Source: Streptomyces sp. LBL
GTDB lineage: Bacteria; Actinomycetota; Actinomycetes; Streptomycetales; Streptomycetaceae
Direction: 5' to 3'
Assembly (NCBI RefSeq): GCF_029893585.1
Contig: NZ_JARXYX010000045.1
Span: forward strand, 1-64,000
Length of the DNA: 64,000 bases
Below the pieces are notes generated by a model, which was not told where the DNA came from, made no database searches, and saw nothing but the letters and a program-made list of their open reading frames with translations. Position numbers and translations under genes: made by a program. Position 1 is the stretch's first letter, and each line of letters begins with the position of its first letter. Shown here piece after piece: positions 1 through 7,894 of the stretch.

Positions 1-66
1 CTGCCACCGACACACCCTGACAGCCACACGCTGCCCGGTACAGCACCCGGACGGCGCGTCACGACA

Positions 67-94
67 GGGCGAACGTTGCCTGATGCGGCACTAG
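67..94. repeat. MITE terminal inverted repeat (one end)
   Basis: This 28-bp sequence begins GGGCGAACGTTGCC and ends in GCGGCACTAG. It matches, with a few differences, both ends of the 230-bp element after purC (42309-42546). Its terminal CTAG contains the stop codon of the STAS gene on the minus strand. The rest of the element, if present, lies at 1-66 or to the left of the window; no second end is visible. Confidence 0.7.
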
Positions 95-480
95 TCCAGG
101 CCAGGGCCCAGGCCCTGGTCCTCCAGCGCCTCGCTCAGGTCGCCGTAGACCGGCACGTCGCGCCGCACCCCTGTCAGCTCCAGGACGCGGGTGGCGACGC
201 CGTCGGGCCGGGCCACCACCCGTACCCGCACCTCGGGCTGGAGCCGGTGGCGGACCTCGTCGACGAGGCGGACGCCCTGGGAGTCCATGAAGTCGGTCGC
301 GGTGAAGTCCAGGACCAGGACCCGTAGCCGGTCGCTACGGGTGTCCACGGCGGACATGACCCGGTCCAAGAGGCCTGCGACGTTGGAGAGGTCGATCTCG
401 GAGGGAAGGGCGACGACAGTGGTGCAGCCGGGCAGATCGCGTAGATCACGCAGGTCGCACGGATTCGGGAGGAAGGTCAT
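91..480 (-). CDS. STAS-domain anti-sigma factor antagonist
   Basis: A 129-residue single STAS domain, the fold by which SpoIIAA-type antagonists sequester anti-sigma kinases in the cytoplasm. The ATG at 480 is chosen because AGGTGAG lies four bases upstream; the longer reading frame to 606 has no such site. The signature reads DFMDSQGVRL: the aspartate and first serine are present, but the serine that SpoIIAA-type proteins phosphorylate is glutamine (residue 68). It may therefore not be switched off by a partner kinase (inference). An RDLRDL duplication near residue 11 comes from a 9-bp DNA repeat. The TAG stop is supplied by a MITE end. No anti-sigma kinase gene is adjacent, so the partner is unknown. 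Confidence 0.8.
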   Translation of the reverse strand: MTFLPNPCDLRDLRDLPGCTTVVALPSEIDLSNVAGLLDRVMSAVDTRSDRLRVLVLDFTATDFMDSQGVRLVDEVRHRLQPEVRVRVVARPDGVATRVLELTGVRRDVPVYGDLSEALEDQGLGPGLD

Positions 481-719
481 GGTGCTCACCTGGCAGAACG
501 CTCGTCCGGATTCCGGGGCGGCCACTTCCTGACCTGTCGCCCCCATTTCACCATGCCGACGACCATGCTCGAAAGGGCTTGCGTCCAGGCGTCGGCCAGA
601 CGTCACCTCGACGCAACCGAGCAGCTAAAGTGCTGTCCGTCCTGTGCTCGCAGTCAGGAATGTGCTGCGGAGCTCTCCTGCGCACGGCCGTTCGGTCGTG
701 CACGCCGAAGAGGTTCGTG

Positions 720-1487
720 GTGTCTGCGTCCGACTTTCCTGATTTGCCCCGTTTTCCCGCCGGTTATGAATTGGCGGAAGCCCTGACGGCGGCAGCTCAG
801 CAACTGCACGACACTGTGACCTCGCACAGCACCATGCACACGGCGGTCCATCTCGCCGTGCGTCTCCTGCCCGGCGCCGACCACGCCGGCATCTCCGTGA
901 TCGAGGGTACCCACCACCGCCGCACGGTCGCCTGGACCGACGAGGTCGTGCGCTCCGCCGAGGCCGGGCACACAAGACCCACCGGACCCACAAGACCCAC
1001 AAGACTCACCGGATCCACCGGATCCACCGGATCCACCGGACAGGAGCAGGCGCCGTACTGGGAACATCTGTGGACCACGCCCGTCGTACGGCTGGAGGAC
1101 AGCGAGGCCGACGACGGCGGGGCCGTCCTCTACCACCTGGGCCTGCGCTCGGCACTGTCGCTGCGGCTGCGCGCCGACCGCCGCCGGCTGACCGTGCTCA
1201 CGGCCTACTCCCGCAAGCCGCGCGCCTTCGACGAGGCCGCCACCCGCGTCGGCCGGCTGTTCACCGCCCATGTCAGTCTCGCCCTCGACTCGGCCACCGT
1301 ACGGGAGCAGTTGACGGAGGCCATGCGCACCCGGGACCTGATCGGGCAGGCCACCGGGATCCTCATGGAGCGGATGGACATGGACGCGGCGGAGGCGTTC
1401 GAGTCCCTGGTCAAGGCCTCGCAACGGGAGAACATCAAGCTGCGCGACCTCGCCCGCCGCATCCTGGACGCGCACGGCGCCGCATAA
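720..1487 (+). CDS. GAF and ANTAR domain RNA-binding regulator
   Basis: About 255 residues with an N-terminal GAF-like sensor (roughly residues 20-190) and a C-terminal ANTAR domain (last 60 residues, with DLIGQATGILMERMDMD). ANTAR domains bind paired hairpins in nascent RNA and cause antitermination; GAF domains sense small ligands or redox state. The GTG at 720 is chosen because GAAGAGG lies six bases upstream (GTG 717 is an alternative). A threonine/proline/glycine-rich insert at residues 85-107 is encoded by 9-bp tandem repeats at 971-1040 and interrupts the GAF region. A second protein of the same architecture follows at once. The RNA target is unknown. Confidence 0.8.
   Translation: MSASDFPDLPRFPAGYELAEALTAAAQQLHDTVTSHSTMHTAVHLAVRLLPGADHAGISVIEGTHHRRTVAWTDEVVRSAEAGHTRPTGPTRPTRLTGSTGSTGSTGQEQAPYWEHLWTTPVVRLEDSEADDGGAVLYHLGLRSALSLRLRADRRRLTVLTAYSRKPRAFDEAATRVGRLFTAHVSLALDSATVREQLTEAMRTRDLIGQATGILMERMDMDAAEAFESLVKASQRENIKLRDLARRILDAHGAA
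971..1040. repeat. 9-bp tandem repeats inside GAF-ANTAR gene
   Basis: Imperfect 9-bp units (CACAAGACC type) pass into four near-perfect units of CACCGGATC from 1007. They encode a TGS/TRP-rich stretch and keep the reading frame. Confidence 0.85.
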
Positions 1488-1540
1488 CGGACCCGGTGGC
1501 GCGGGGAGTTAACGGGCGTCGACGGGATATCCGTACAGTC

Positions 1541-2251
1541 ATGAGCCCCGAGATGCCCGACACGCTGGAAATGGCCATCGTGCGCAGCAGCGGACTCGAC
1601 ACGCTGCTGCGCGACCTGACCGATCGCGCGGTGCAGGCGGTGCCGGGCGCGGCCGCGTGCAGCATCACGGTGCGCCGCGGCGACCGGCTGCTCACCCTGG
1701 CCGGCAGCCACGGCCTGCCCAGCGGCCTCGACCAGCGCCAGTACGAGAACGGCTCGGGGCCGTGTGTGGAGGCCGCCGAGACCAGCGTCGAGCAGTACGC
1801 CCCCGACCTGCAGGCGGAGGCCCGCTGGCCCACGTACACGGAGTACGCGCTCTCCGTCGGCGTGCGCTGTGTGCTGGCGATCCCCATCGCCGTCGAGGGC
1901 GAAAGAGGTACCGCCCTCAACCTCTACGGTGTCGAACCCGGCTCGCTCGGCCCGGGCCGGGACGCTGCCCGCGCGTTCGCTGCCCGGGTGGGTGACACGG
2001 TCGACGTCGCCCTGGGCATCGAGCGCCGCCGGGAGTCCGTCACCGACGTGCGCACCGCGCTGCTCTCCCGCAGCGTCATCGACCAGGCGATCGGCATCCT
2101 CATGGCCCAGGAGCGGATCGACGCCCGGATCGCCCTGGAACGCCTGCGCCGGGTCTCACAGAACCACAACGTCAAACTCCGGGACCTGTGCACCGACCTG
2201 GTCGCCCGGGCGACCCGCGGCGCCGGGCGGTCCTCGGGCGACCGGAACTGA
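1541..2251 (+). CDS. GAF and ANTAR domain RNA-binding regulator
   Basis: A 236-residue protein with a GAF domain (about residues 15-165) and a C-terminal ANTAR domain (about 170-225, containing VIDQAIGILMAQERID and KLRDLC). Start ATG 1541 is 53 bp after the upstream paralogue. The two differ in the GAF half but share the ANTAR pattern, so this looks like an old tandem duplication with diverged inputs (inference). Expected role is signal-dependent transcription antitermination by binding RNA hairpins. No cognate two-hairpin RNA was identified by eye. The last residues (RGAGRSSGDRN) are a disordered tail. Confidence 0.82.
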   Translation: MSPEMPDTLEMAIVRSSGLDTLLRDLTDRAVQAVPGAAACSITVRRGDRLLTLAGSHGLPSGLDQRQYENGSGPCVEAAETSVEQYAPDLQAEARWPTYTEYALSVGVRCVLAIPIAVEGERGTALNLYGVEPGSLGPGRDAARAFAARVGDTVDVALGIERRRESVTDVRTALLSRSVIDQAIGILMAQERIDARIALERLRRVSQNHNVKLRDLCTDLVARATRGAGRSSGDRN

Positions 2252-2364
2252 GGCTCGTCTCACGGGAATCGGAGGCGCCCTGTCAGGCTGCTCCCGCATT
2301 GCGGCCGGGAGGCGTCCAGTTGTCCAGTTCGTACGGATGCCTGCGGGGCCGTGCCCGCAGCGCC

Positions 2365-2370
2365 TACCGT
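2365..2370 (+). promoter_or_regulatory. Leaderless promoter -10 (TACCGT)
   Basis: TACCGT lies seven bases before the ATG at 2378 and no ribosome binding site is present. This is the usual Streptomyces leaderless arrangement, in which transcription starts at or next to the start codon. Confidence 0.55.
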
Positions 2371-2377
2371 GGCCCGT

Positions 2378-2767
2378 ATGAGCGCGGAAGACCTCAGCCC
2401 CGAGGACCAGTGGCCGCTGCCGCCCGCCTGGATGTGGGACTGCGCCGAGTGCGTCCGCCGCTACGAGGCGATGAAGCACGTCCAGGCCGTCATCGCCGGA
2501 CTGACCGCCGAGGACCCGGGCGTCGACTGGGACGTCACCGACAGCGTCGCCGGCACGCAGATCAGCCTGGGCCGTCATCTGGCCGACGCGCACCGCGAGG
2601 CGCTGCCCGACTGGGACCCCGCCTGCGCGACCTGCGTCGGCCACCGCGACTCCCTGGCCAAGCCCCGGGAGCGGACACCCGGCCTGCTGCAGGGAGCCGA
2701 GATGGCGGCCGAGGAGCATCGCGCCCGCCATCTGTTCGCCCCGCCACGCATCGTGGGCCTCATGTGA
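2378..2767 (+). CDS. Conserved hypothetical protein with two CxxC motifs
   Basis: A 129-residue soluble protein not matched to a named family. It has two cysteine pairs, CAEC near residue 24 and CATC near residue 88, with HLADAH and a later histidine that could complete a metal site (inference). No signal peptide or membrane segment is seen. ATG 2378 follows a -10 hexamer by seven bases, so the mRNA is probably leaderless. The stop codon is inside the first unit of a 21-bp tandem repeat that fills the gap to the convergent YceI gene. Confidence 0.7.
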   Translation: MSAEDLSPEDQWPLPPAWMWDCAECVRRYEAMKHVQAVIAGLTAEDPGVDWDVTDSVAGTQISLGRHLADAHREALPDWDPACATCVGHRDSLAKPRERTPGLLQGAEMAAEEHRARHLFAPPRIVGLM

Positions 2768-2863
2768 CCGATCGCACGTCTCATGTGACCGATTGTCAGC
2801 CGTATGTGACCGATCGACGGGCTCATGTGGCCGATCAGAGGGCTCATCTGGCAGACCATCAAG
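2759..2863. repeat. Five 21-bp tandem repeats between convergent genes
   Basis: Five imperfect copies of a 21-bp unit based on CTCATGTGACCGATCG plus a variable five bases. The array starts over the last codons of the 2378 gene and ends over the stop codon of the YceI gene. Copy five is most diverged. The period equals two helical turns. Confidence 0.85.
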
Positions 2864-3680
2864 CCTGCGGTAGCGCGTCCCCCTGGACCGCCTGCACGTC
2901 CAGCTCCACCTTCAGCGTCGTCCCGATGGCCGCGATCCCCGCCTGGACGACCTGGTTGTAGTTCATGGCGAAGTCCTCCCGGTGCAGTTCTGTCGTCGCC
3001 CGGAAGGCCGCCCGGGTGCCGCCCCAGGGGTCGGAACCGGTGCCGAGATAGGCCAGGTCCAGGTCGACCGGGCGGGCGACGCCGTGCAGGGTCAGGTCGC
3101 CGTGCACGGTCCAGCGGTCCGAACCGGCCACCGTCAGCCCGGTCGAGTGGTACGTGATCTCCGGGAACCGCTCGACGTCCAGGAAGTCCGCCGACCTCAG
3201 GTGGGTGTCGCGCATACCGTTGCCGGTGTCGATGGACGCGGCCTTGATGACCGCCTCCACCCGGGACTTGGCCACCTCGTCCGGGGCGACCTCGATCGAG
3301 GCCGCGAACTCCGTGAACCGGCCGTGCACGCTGGAGATCCCCAGGTGCTGGGCGACCGCGGCCACACTGGAGTGCGCCGGGTCGATGGTCCACGGGCCCG
3401 GCGGCGGCAGCTCCGTGCCCCCCTGCCGGGCCAACGTCACCGTGCCGACCGCGGCCCGGCCGCTCGCCGTGACGAGCGCGCTCGCGGCGGCGGGCGCGTA
3501 GCCGACGGCCGTGACGATGACGGTGTACGCCCCCGGTGCGAGCTCAGTCGTGTCCCGTACGGCACCCTCGGCGTCGGCCTCGGCGCGCAGCACCTGCGAG
3601 CCGGTCATGTCGGTCACCGTGACGACCGCGTGCGACACGGCCCATCCGTCCCGCGTACGGATCTTCGCGGTCAGTCCCAT
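2859..3680 (-). CDS. YceI-family protein with N-terminal carboxypeptidase-regulatory domain
   Basis: 273 residues. Residues 1-85 form a carboxypeptidase-regulatory-like beta domain (VTDMTGSQVLRAEAD, then APGAYTVIVTAVGYAPA). Residues 95-270 match the YceI lipocalin-like fold (WTIDPAHSSVAA at the start; GDLTLHGVARPVDLDL in the middle). YceI proteins bind isoprenoid-like lipids and many are periplasmic, but no signal peptide is visible here. ATG 3680 has GGGAGAA upstream. The N-terminal domain is the same type as the repeats at the end of the neighbouring efflux pump, suggesting domain sharing. The ligand is unknown. Confidence 0.85.
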   Translation of the reverse strand: MGLTAKIRTRDGWAVSHAVVTVTDMTGSQVLRAEADAEGAVRDTTELAPGAYTVIVTAVGYAPAAASALVTASGRAAVGTVTLARQGGTELPPPGPWTIDPAHSSVAAVAQHLGISSVHGRFTEFAASIEVAPDEVAKSRVEAVIKAASIDTGNGMRDTHLRSADFLDVERFPEITYHSTGLTVAGSDRWTVHGDLTLHGVARPVDLDLAYLGTGSDPWGGTRAAFRATTELHREDFAMNYNQVVQAGIAAIGTTLKVELDVQAVQGDALPQA

Positions 3681-3782
3681 CCCGATTCTCCCTGAAAAAG
3701 CCTTACAAAATGGTCATAACGAAATCGGCCCGTGTCGGGCACGCCCTTGCTCGGAGCGTGCCCGTCACGGGCCGGAGTCCAT

Positions 3783-6362
3783 CTACTCGCTGGGGTGGCT
3801 GAGTTCGATGTCGTGGTCGTCGGTGCCCTGTCCGGTGAGGGTCAGTGCGGTGGCGACCGGGGCGTAGCCGGTGGCGATGACGGTGTACTCGCCGCCGTCG
3901 AGGTCGGTGAAGGCGTAGGCACCGTCGGTGCCGGTGGTGGCGGTACCGATGACGTTGCCGGCGGCGTCGACGAGGGTGACACGGGCGTCGGCCAGCGGGC
4001 CGTGGGGCGCGTGGACGGTGCCCTGGAGCTGGGCTCCGGCGTCCAGGTCGACTTCGAGCCGGGTCACGCCGGTGGCGCCGACCTCGACCGGGAGGGCGCG
4101 CGGCCGGTATCCGGCGGCGTTGACGGCGATGGTGACCGCGCCGGGGACGAGGTCCGTGAACGCGAACTCGCCGTGTTCGCCGGTGGTACCGGTGGCCAGC
4201 AGGTCCCCGCGCACGTCGGTGACGATGACCATGGCGTCCTTGACCGCGCTGCCGGTCTGGGCGGCGCGGACGGTGCCGGTCAGGCCGCTGGTGCCGGACA
4301 GGAGGATGTCGTACGCCACCGGCTGGTCACCCACGACGACGGTGGAGGCCTGGGGCTGGAAGCCGTCGGCGGAGGCGATCAGTACGTAGGAGCCGGTGCC
4401 GGGCGCGTCCAGGGTGTAGGAGCCGTCGCTGTGGGCGACCGCCCGGCCCAGCTGCCGTCCCGCCAGGGAGATCAGGGTGACCGCGGCCCGCGGTACCGGA
4501 GCGGACTCCGCACCTCGTACGAAACCACGCACCGGGACACCACCGGAGGAGCCACCGGAGGCACCCGCGGATCCCTCGGGCCGTGCGATCGTGGCGACCG
4601 CCGCGAGCCGCTGCGTGCCGTCGGGACCCGCCTCGGTCGTCTCGGTCGTGGAGTCGGCGACCGCCCAGCTCGGGACGCGCTCCTCGGCGGGAGCCTGTGC
4701 CGGAGCCTGCGCGTCGGCCGGAGCCTGTGCCGCGGCGGCCGGAGCGGCCTCCGCCGGGGTCTCCGCCTCCGGCGAGGTGGTCTGCGCCAGCGCGCCCTTC
4801 GTCCTCAGGGGGACCTCCTTGATGAACAGCGTGATGAGGAAGGCGAGCAGCGCCGTGCCCGCCGCGATCAGGAAGACATCGGCGATGCCGTGGCCGTACG
4901 CGCTCTCCATGACCGTGCGCAGCGGCGCGGGCAGCTTGTCCATGTCCGGGATGGAGTCGCTGGACGAACCGGACGCGAGGGACGCGTACTTGGGGCCGAG
5001 ACCGGCGATGCCGTCCTGGGCGTAGTCGCCGATGCGGGTGGCCATGACGGCACCGAGCGCCGAGACGCCCATCGCACCGCCGAGGGACCGGAAGAAGGTC
5101 ACCGTGGAGCTGGCCGAGCCGAGGTCCTTCGGGTCGACCTGGTTCTGCGTGGACAGCACCAGGTTCTGCATCATCATGCCGACGCCGAGACCGAGGAGGG
5201 CCATGAAGACGGCGGCCTTCCAGTAGTCCGTGTCGTAGCGGATGGTGCCCAGCAGGCCCAAGCCCGCAGTGATGAGGACACCGCCGCTGACCAGCCAGGC
5301 CTTCCACTTGCCGGTGCGGGTGATGAACTGCCCGGAGACCGTGGAGGAGACGAACAGACCGCCGATCATCGGGATCGTCATGACACCCGACATGGTCGGC
5401 GACTTGTCCCGGGCCAGCTGGAAGTACTGGGCGAAGAACACCGTGCCGGAGAACATCGCGACGCCCACGAACATCGAGGCGATCGACGACAGGGTGATGG
5501 TGCGGTTGCGGAACAGCCGCAGCGGGATGATCGGTTCCTTGGCCCTGGACTCGACGAACACGAAGATCAGGCCGAGCAGGATCGAGCCCGCGACCATCGC
5601 GTAGCTCTGCCAGGACAGCCAGTCGTACTTGTCGCCGGCGAAGGTGACCCACAGCAGCAGCACCGAGACCGCGGCCGAGATGAAGAACGCGCCGGCCCAG
5701 TCGACCTTCACGTCCCGCTTCACGACGGGCAGGTGCAGGGTCTTCTGCAGCACGATCAGCGCGATGACGGCGAAGGGGACGCCGACGTAGAAGCACCAGC
5801 GCCAGCCCAGCCACGAGGTGTCGGTGACGACACCGCCGAGGAGCGGGCCGCCGACGGTGGCGACGGCGAAGGTCGCACCGAGGTAACCGGAGTAACGCCC
5901 GCGCTCACGCGGGGAGATCATCGCGGCCATCACGATCTGGGCGAGTGCGGACAGACCGCCGACACCGACGCCCTGCACGACTCGGCAGGCGATCAGCATG
6001 GCGGGGTTCTGCGACAGACCCGCGACCACCGAGCCCAGGACGTAGATGACCAGCGCTATCTGGACGAGCGCCTTCTTGTTGTACAGGTCGGCGAGCTTGC
6101 CCCACAGGGGAGTCGTCGCCGTCATCGCCAGCAGCGTGGAGGTGACGACCCAGGTGTAGGCGGACTGGCCGCCGCCGAGGTCACCGATGATCTCCGGGAG
6201 GGCGTTCGAGACGATCGTGGACGAAAGGATCGCCACGAACATCCCGAGCAGCAGCCCGGAGAGCGCCTCCATGATCTGTCGGTGGGTCATCGGCGCGTCG
6301 TCGGGGGCCCCTCCTTCGTGCCTGGCGTGGGCCCGCACACCGGCTGGTGTGGTCGTTGCCAT
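3783..6362 (-). CDS. DHA2-family MFS drug exporter with C-terminal carboxypeptidase-regulatory repeats
   Basis: 859 residues. The first 520 form a 14-helix DHA2 multidrug/proton antiporter, with motif A (GKLADLYNKKALV) near residue 78 and motif C-like GPLLGGVV near residue 160. An alanine/proline-rich linker follows, then three beta domains of the carboxypeptidase-regulatory type (from about residue 605), each with a GTV/GxV start and a YTL, FTD or YAFTDLDGG core. DHA2 pumps usually end near 500 residues, so the tail is an added module, probably exposed at one membrane face. ATG 6362 has GAAGGA upstream. It lies 13 bp after a MarR gene, so drug-responsive repression is expected. Confidence 0.9.
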   Translation of the reverse strand: MATTTPAGVRAHARHEGGAPDDAPMTHRQIMEALSGLLLGMFVAILSSTIVSNALPEIIGDLGGGQSAYTWVVTSTLLAMTATTPLWGKLADLYNKKALVQIALVIYVLGSVVAGLSQNPAMLIACRVVQGVGVGGLSALAQIVMAAMISPRERGRYSGYLGATFAVATVGGPLLGGVVTDTSWLGWRWCFYVGVPFAVIALIVLQKTLHLPVVKRDVKVDWAGAFFISAAVSVLLLWVTFAGDKYDWLSWQSYAMVAGSILLGLIFVFVESRAKEPIIPLRLFRNRTITLSSIASMFVGVAMFSGTVFFAQYFQLARDKSPTMSGVMTIPMIGGLFVSSTVSGQFITRTGKWKAWLVSGGVLITAGLGLLGTIRYDTDYWKAAVFMALLGLGVGMMMQNLVLSTQNQVDPKDLGSASSTVTFFRSLGGAMGVSALGAVMATRIGDYAQDGIAGLGPKYASLASGSSSDSIPDMDKLPAPLRTVMESAYGHGIADVFLIAAGTALLAFLITLFIKEVPLRTKGALAQTTSPEAETPAEAAPAAAAQAPADAQAPAQAPAEERVPSWAVADSTTETTEAGPDGTQRLAAVATIARPEGSAGASGGSSGGVPVRGFVRGAESAPVPRAAVTLISLAGRQLGRAVAHSDGSYTLDAPGTGSYVLIASADGFQPQASTVVVGDQPVAYDILLSGTSGLTGTVRAAQTGSAVKDAMVIVTDVRGDLLATGTTGEHGEFAFTDLVPGAVTIAVNAAGYRPRALPVEVGATGVTRLEVDLDAGAQLQGTVHAPHGPLADARVTLVDAAGNVIGTATTGTDGAYAFTDLDGGEYTVIATGYAPVATALTLTGQGTDDHDIELSHPSE

Positions 6363-6375
6363 GAAATTCCTTCTC

Positions 6376-6894
6376 TTACGTGGTGATCGCGGGTGTACGG
6401 GTGGACCGGTCCGGAGACCGTTCGAGCACGGGCGCGGTGGGCGTCCGGGATTCCGGGTGCGCGGTACGGGAGTCGTCGAAACTCGCTCTGAGCCGCGCCA
6501 TGAGCTGGGTGAGCTGTCCGACCTCGTCATCGGTCCAGTCGCTCAGCCGTTCGGCGAGCATCTGGCAGGTCCGCCGGGTCAGCTCGTCGATCCGGTCGCG
6601 TCCCGCGGGCGTGAGGCGCAGGATGCGTGAGCGTTTGTCCGCCGGGTCGGGGGAGCGCTCGATCCAGCCGCGTCCGGCCACATGGGCCACATGCCGGCTG
6701 GTGACCGACATGTCCACGGCGAGCAGCTCCGCGAGCTTGCTCATGCGCATGTCTCCGTGGCGCCCGAGGAGCGTCAGCACGGCGGCGGAGCCGCTGGGGC
6801 AGTCGGACGGCAGGATCCGCCCCAACTCCCTGCGTACGGCGCCGAAGGCGCTGAACTGACGGATCAGCTCCTCGTACCGCGCCTGCTCGGCCAT
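6376..6894 (-). CDS. MarR-family transcriptional regulator
   Basis: 172 residues with a central winged helix-turn-helix (SKLAELLAVDMSVTSRHVAHV) and the wing RGWIERSPDPADKRSRI, the typical DNA-contacting DxRS region. It has a disordered proline/serine-rich C-terminus of about 25 residues. GGGAGA precedes ATG 6894. It is first in an operon with the DHA2 pump 13 bp downstream. MarR proteins repress such pumps and release DNA when a phenolic or drug ligand binds. Inverted repeats at 6922-6943 and 6981-6997 are the likely operators. Confidence 0.9.
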   Translation of the reverse strand: MAEQARYEELIRQFSAFGAVRRELGRILPSDCPSGSAAVLTLLGRHGDMRMSKLAELLAVDMSVTSRHVAHVAGRGWIERSPDPADKRSRILRLTPAGRDRIDELTRRTCQMLAERLSDWTDDEVGQLTQLMARLRASFDDSRTAHPESRTPTAPVLERSPDRSTRTPAITT

Positions 6895-6921
6895 CTCGTC
6901 TCCCGTGTTCGTTGCTTAGGG

Positions 6922-6943
6922 CAACCATAGAACCGGTTGGTTG
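6922..6943. promoter_or_regulatory. Candidate MarR operator
   Basis: CAACC and GGTTG arms are 12 bases apart, enclosing the perfect octamer AACCGGTT, just upstream of marR. Size and position fit MarR autoregulation. Confidence 0.45.
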
Positions 6944-6980
6944 TTACAGGCAAATAAAAGCGGAGGGTTCCGAGACAAAA

Positions 6981-6997
6981 ACTTGGCAAAGGCAAGT
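6981..6997. promoter_or_regulatory. Candidate second operator (ACTTG...CAAGT)
   Basis: The inverted repeat ACTTG-N7-CAAGT lies between the divergent marR and the 7090 gene. It could be a second MarR site or belong to the 7090 promoter. Confidence 0.35.
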
Positions 6998-7052
6998 ATC
7001 ACTAAAGTAATCACGCAGGTGGTATGCGGTGATCCGGTCCCTCGGCCCACAC

Positions 7053-7081
7053 TTGGGTCCCCTCCGGGGATTCGCTAGGGT
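7053..7081 (+). promoter_or_regulatory. Leaderless promoter of the 7090 gene
   Basis: TTGGGT (-35-like) and TAGGGT (-10) are spaced by 17 bases. The -10 ends eight bases before ATG 7090 and no ribosome binding site is present. Confidence 0.55.
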
Positions 7082-7089
7082 CTCGGGAC

Positions 7090-7287
7090 ATGGCTAACAC
7101 CCAGGGCCCCCAGGGCAACCATGACCCCGCCGGCAACACCCAGATGTTCCGCGCGTTCGTCGACGAGGCCCCTCAGGGCCGCCAGCAGCAGACGACTTCC
7201 GCCGGCGGCCCCCGCCTCGGCCTGATCATTGGCGTGATCGCCGCGGTGGTGATCGTCGCGGCCGTGGCCTGGCTCGCGCTGAAGTAA
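7090..7287 (+). CDS. Small single-pass membrane protein (SCO-conserved type)
   Basis: 65 residues: a polar Gln/Asn-rich N-terminus and a single C-terminal helix (LIIGVIAAVVIVAAVAWLAL) ending in Lys, i.e. a tail-anchored protein. No catalytic motif is present. It is read from a leaderless promoter. The function is unknown. It is divergent from marR and followed by a repeat-rich stretch. Confidence 0.7.
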   Translation: MANTQGPQGNHDPAGNTQMFRAFVDEAPQGRQQQTTSAGGPRLGLIIGVIAAVVIVAAVAWLALK

Positions 7288-7294
7288 CCAGGCG

Positions 7295-7356
7295 GAAGCA
7301 GCCGCCGGGAGCTGACGCGACCGCCGGAGGCTGAAGCAGCCGCCGGGAGCTGACGC
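7295..7356. repeat. Two 24-bp direct repeats, period 38
   Basis: GAAGCAGCCGCCGGGAGCTG plus ACGC occurs at 7295-7318 and again at 7333-7356. Related GAAGCAAC and CGCCGGAAGC pieces continue to 7410, forming a degenerate repeat field between a small gene and a pseudogene. Confidence 0.75.
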
Positions 7357-7420
7357 ACCCGCCGGAAGCAACAGATGAAACACCCGCCTGAAGCAACCGC
7401 CCGAAGCAACGCCTACGCGA

Positions 7421-7807
7421 CTACTCCCACTGGACGGACACGTCCCGCGTCTCCACGTGCATCCCGATCGGCACGGCGCCGGCCGTCGACGCACACCGTC
7501 CAGGTCCTCATCTTCCGTGCCCCGACTTCGGTCGGGGCGGGGAGCGCCGCGGCGGACTCGAGCGTCGCCCAGTCGACGCCGAGTGCGCCGATGACGTGCG
7601 TGCCGATGACGTCCGGGCCAAAGGTCACGCTGCCCGAACACACCGCGGATCCCCCGGTGTTGTGCAGGCCGGGGGGCACGTCCTCGCCCTCTCCGCCCAC
7701 GTCCTCGTCGCCTCCGCCCCTCCGCACGCGGGCAGGACACCGCCCGGACGGACGACGGCCGCCGACGCGCCGATGAAGGCGCCCCGACGGCCATGTGTCC
7801 ATGCCAC
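7421..7807 (-). pseudogene. Frameshifted secreted or lipoprotein gene
   Basis: Strong GC3 coding signal jumps between three frames. From GTG 7807 the frame gives a signal-like segment (GAFIGASAAVVRPGGVLPACGG). Near 7716 the signal moves to a frame reading DEDVGGEGEDVPPGLHNTGG and on to RKMRTWTVCVDGR. Near 7480 it moves again to GAVPIGMHVETRDVSVQWE and a TAG at 7421. No single frame is coding throughout. Two indels therefore broke what looks like a secreted protein or lipoprotein, or the assembly carries errors here. Family not recognised. Confidence 0.6.
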
Positions 7808-7834
7808 TCGAAGTCACTCGAAGTCACTCGAAGC
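7805..7834. repeat. Three 10-bp tandem repeats
   Basis: Three exact copies of CACTCGAAGT lie at and before the start of the broken gene at 7421-7807. Confidence 0.85.
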
Positions 7835-7894
7835 ATCGCGCCATGGTGGCAGACGCTCCGGCGGAGAGGACTCTCGCGGCTCCCCGGACGGACC

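Noticed and set aside
3732..6386. 884-codon open frame on the plus strand
   Set aside because: It is the antisense shadow of the DHA2 exporter. It is rich in G, R, D and V with no domain, while the minus strand gives a clear transporter.
7075..7836. 253-codon minus frame covering the broken lipoprotein gene
   Set aside because: It is open only because of high GC and reads mainly R, G and S. The coding signal is spread over three frames.
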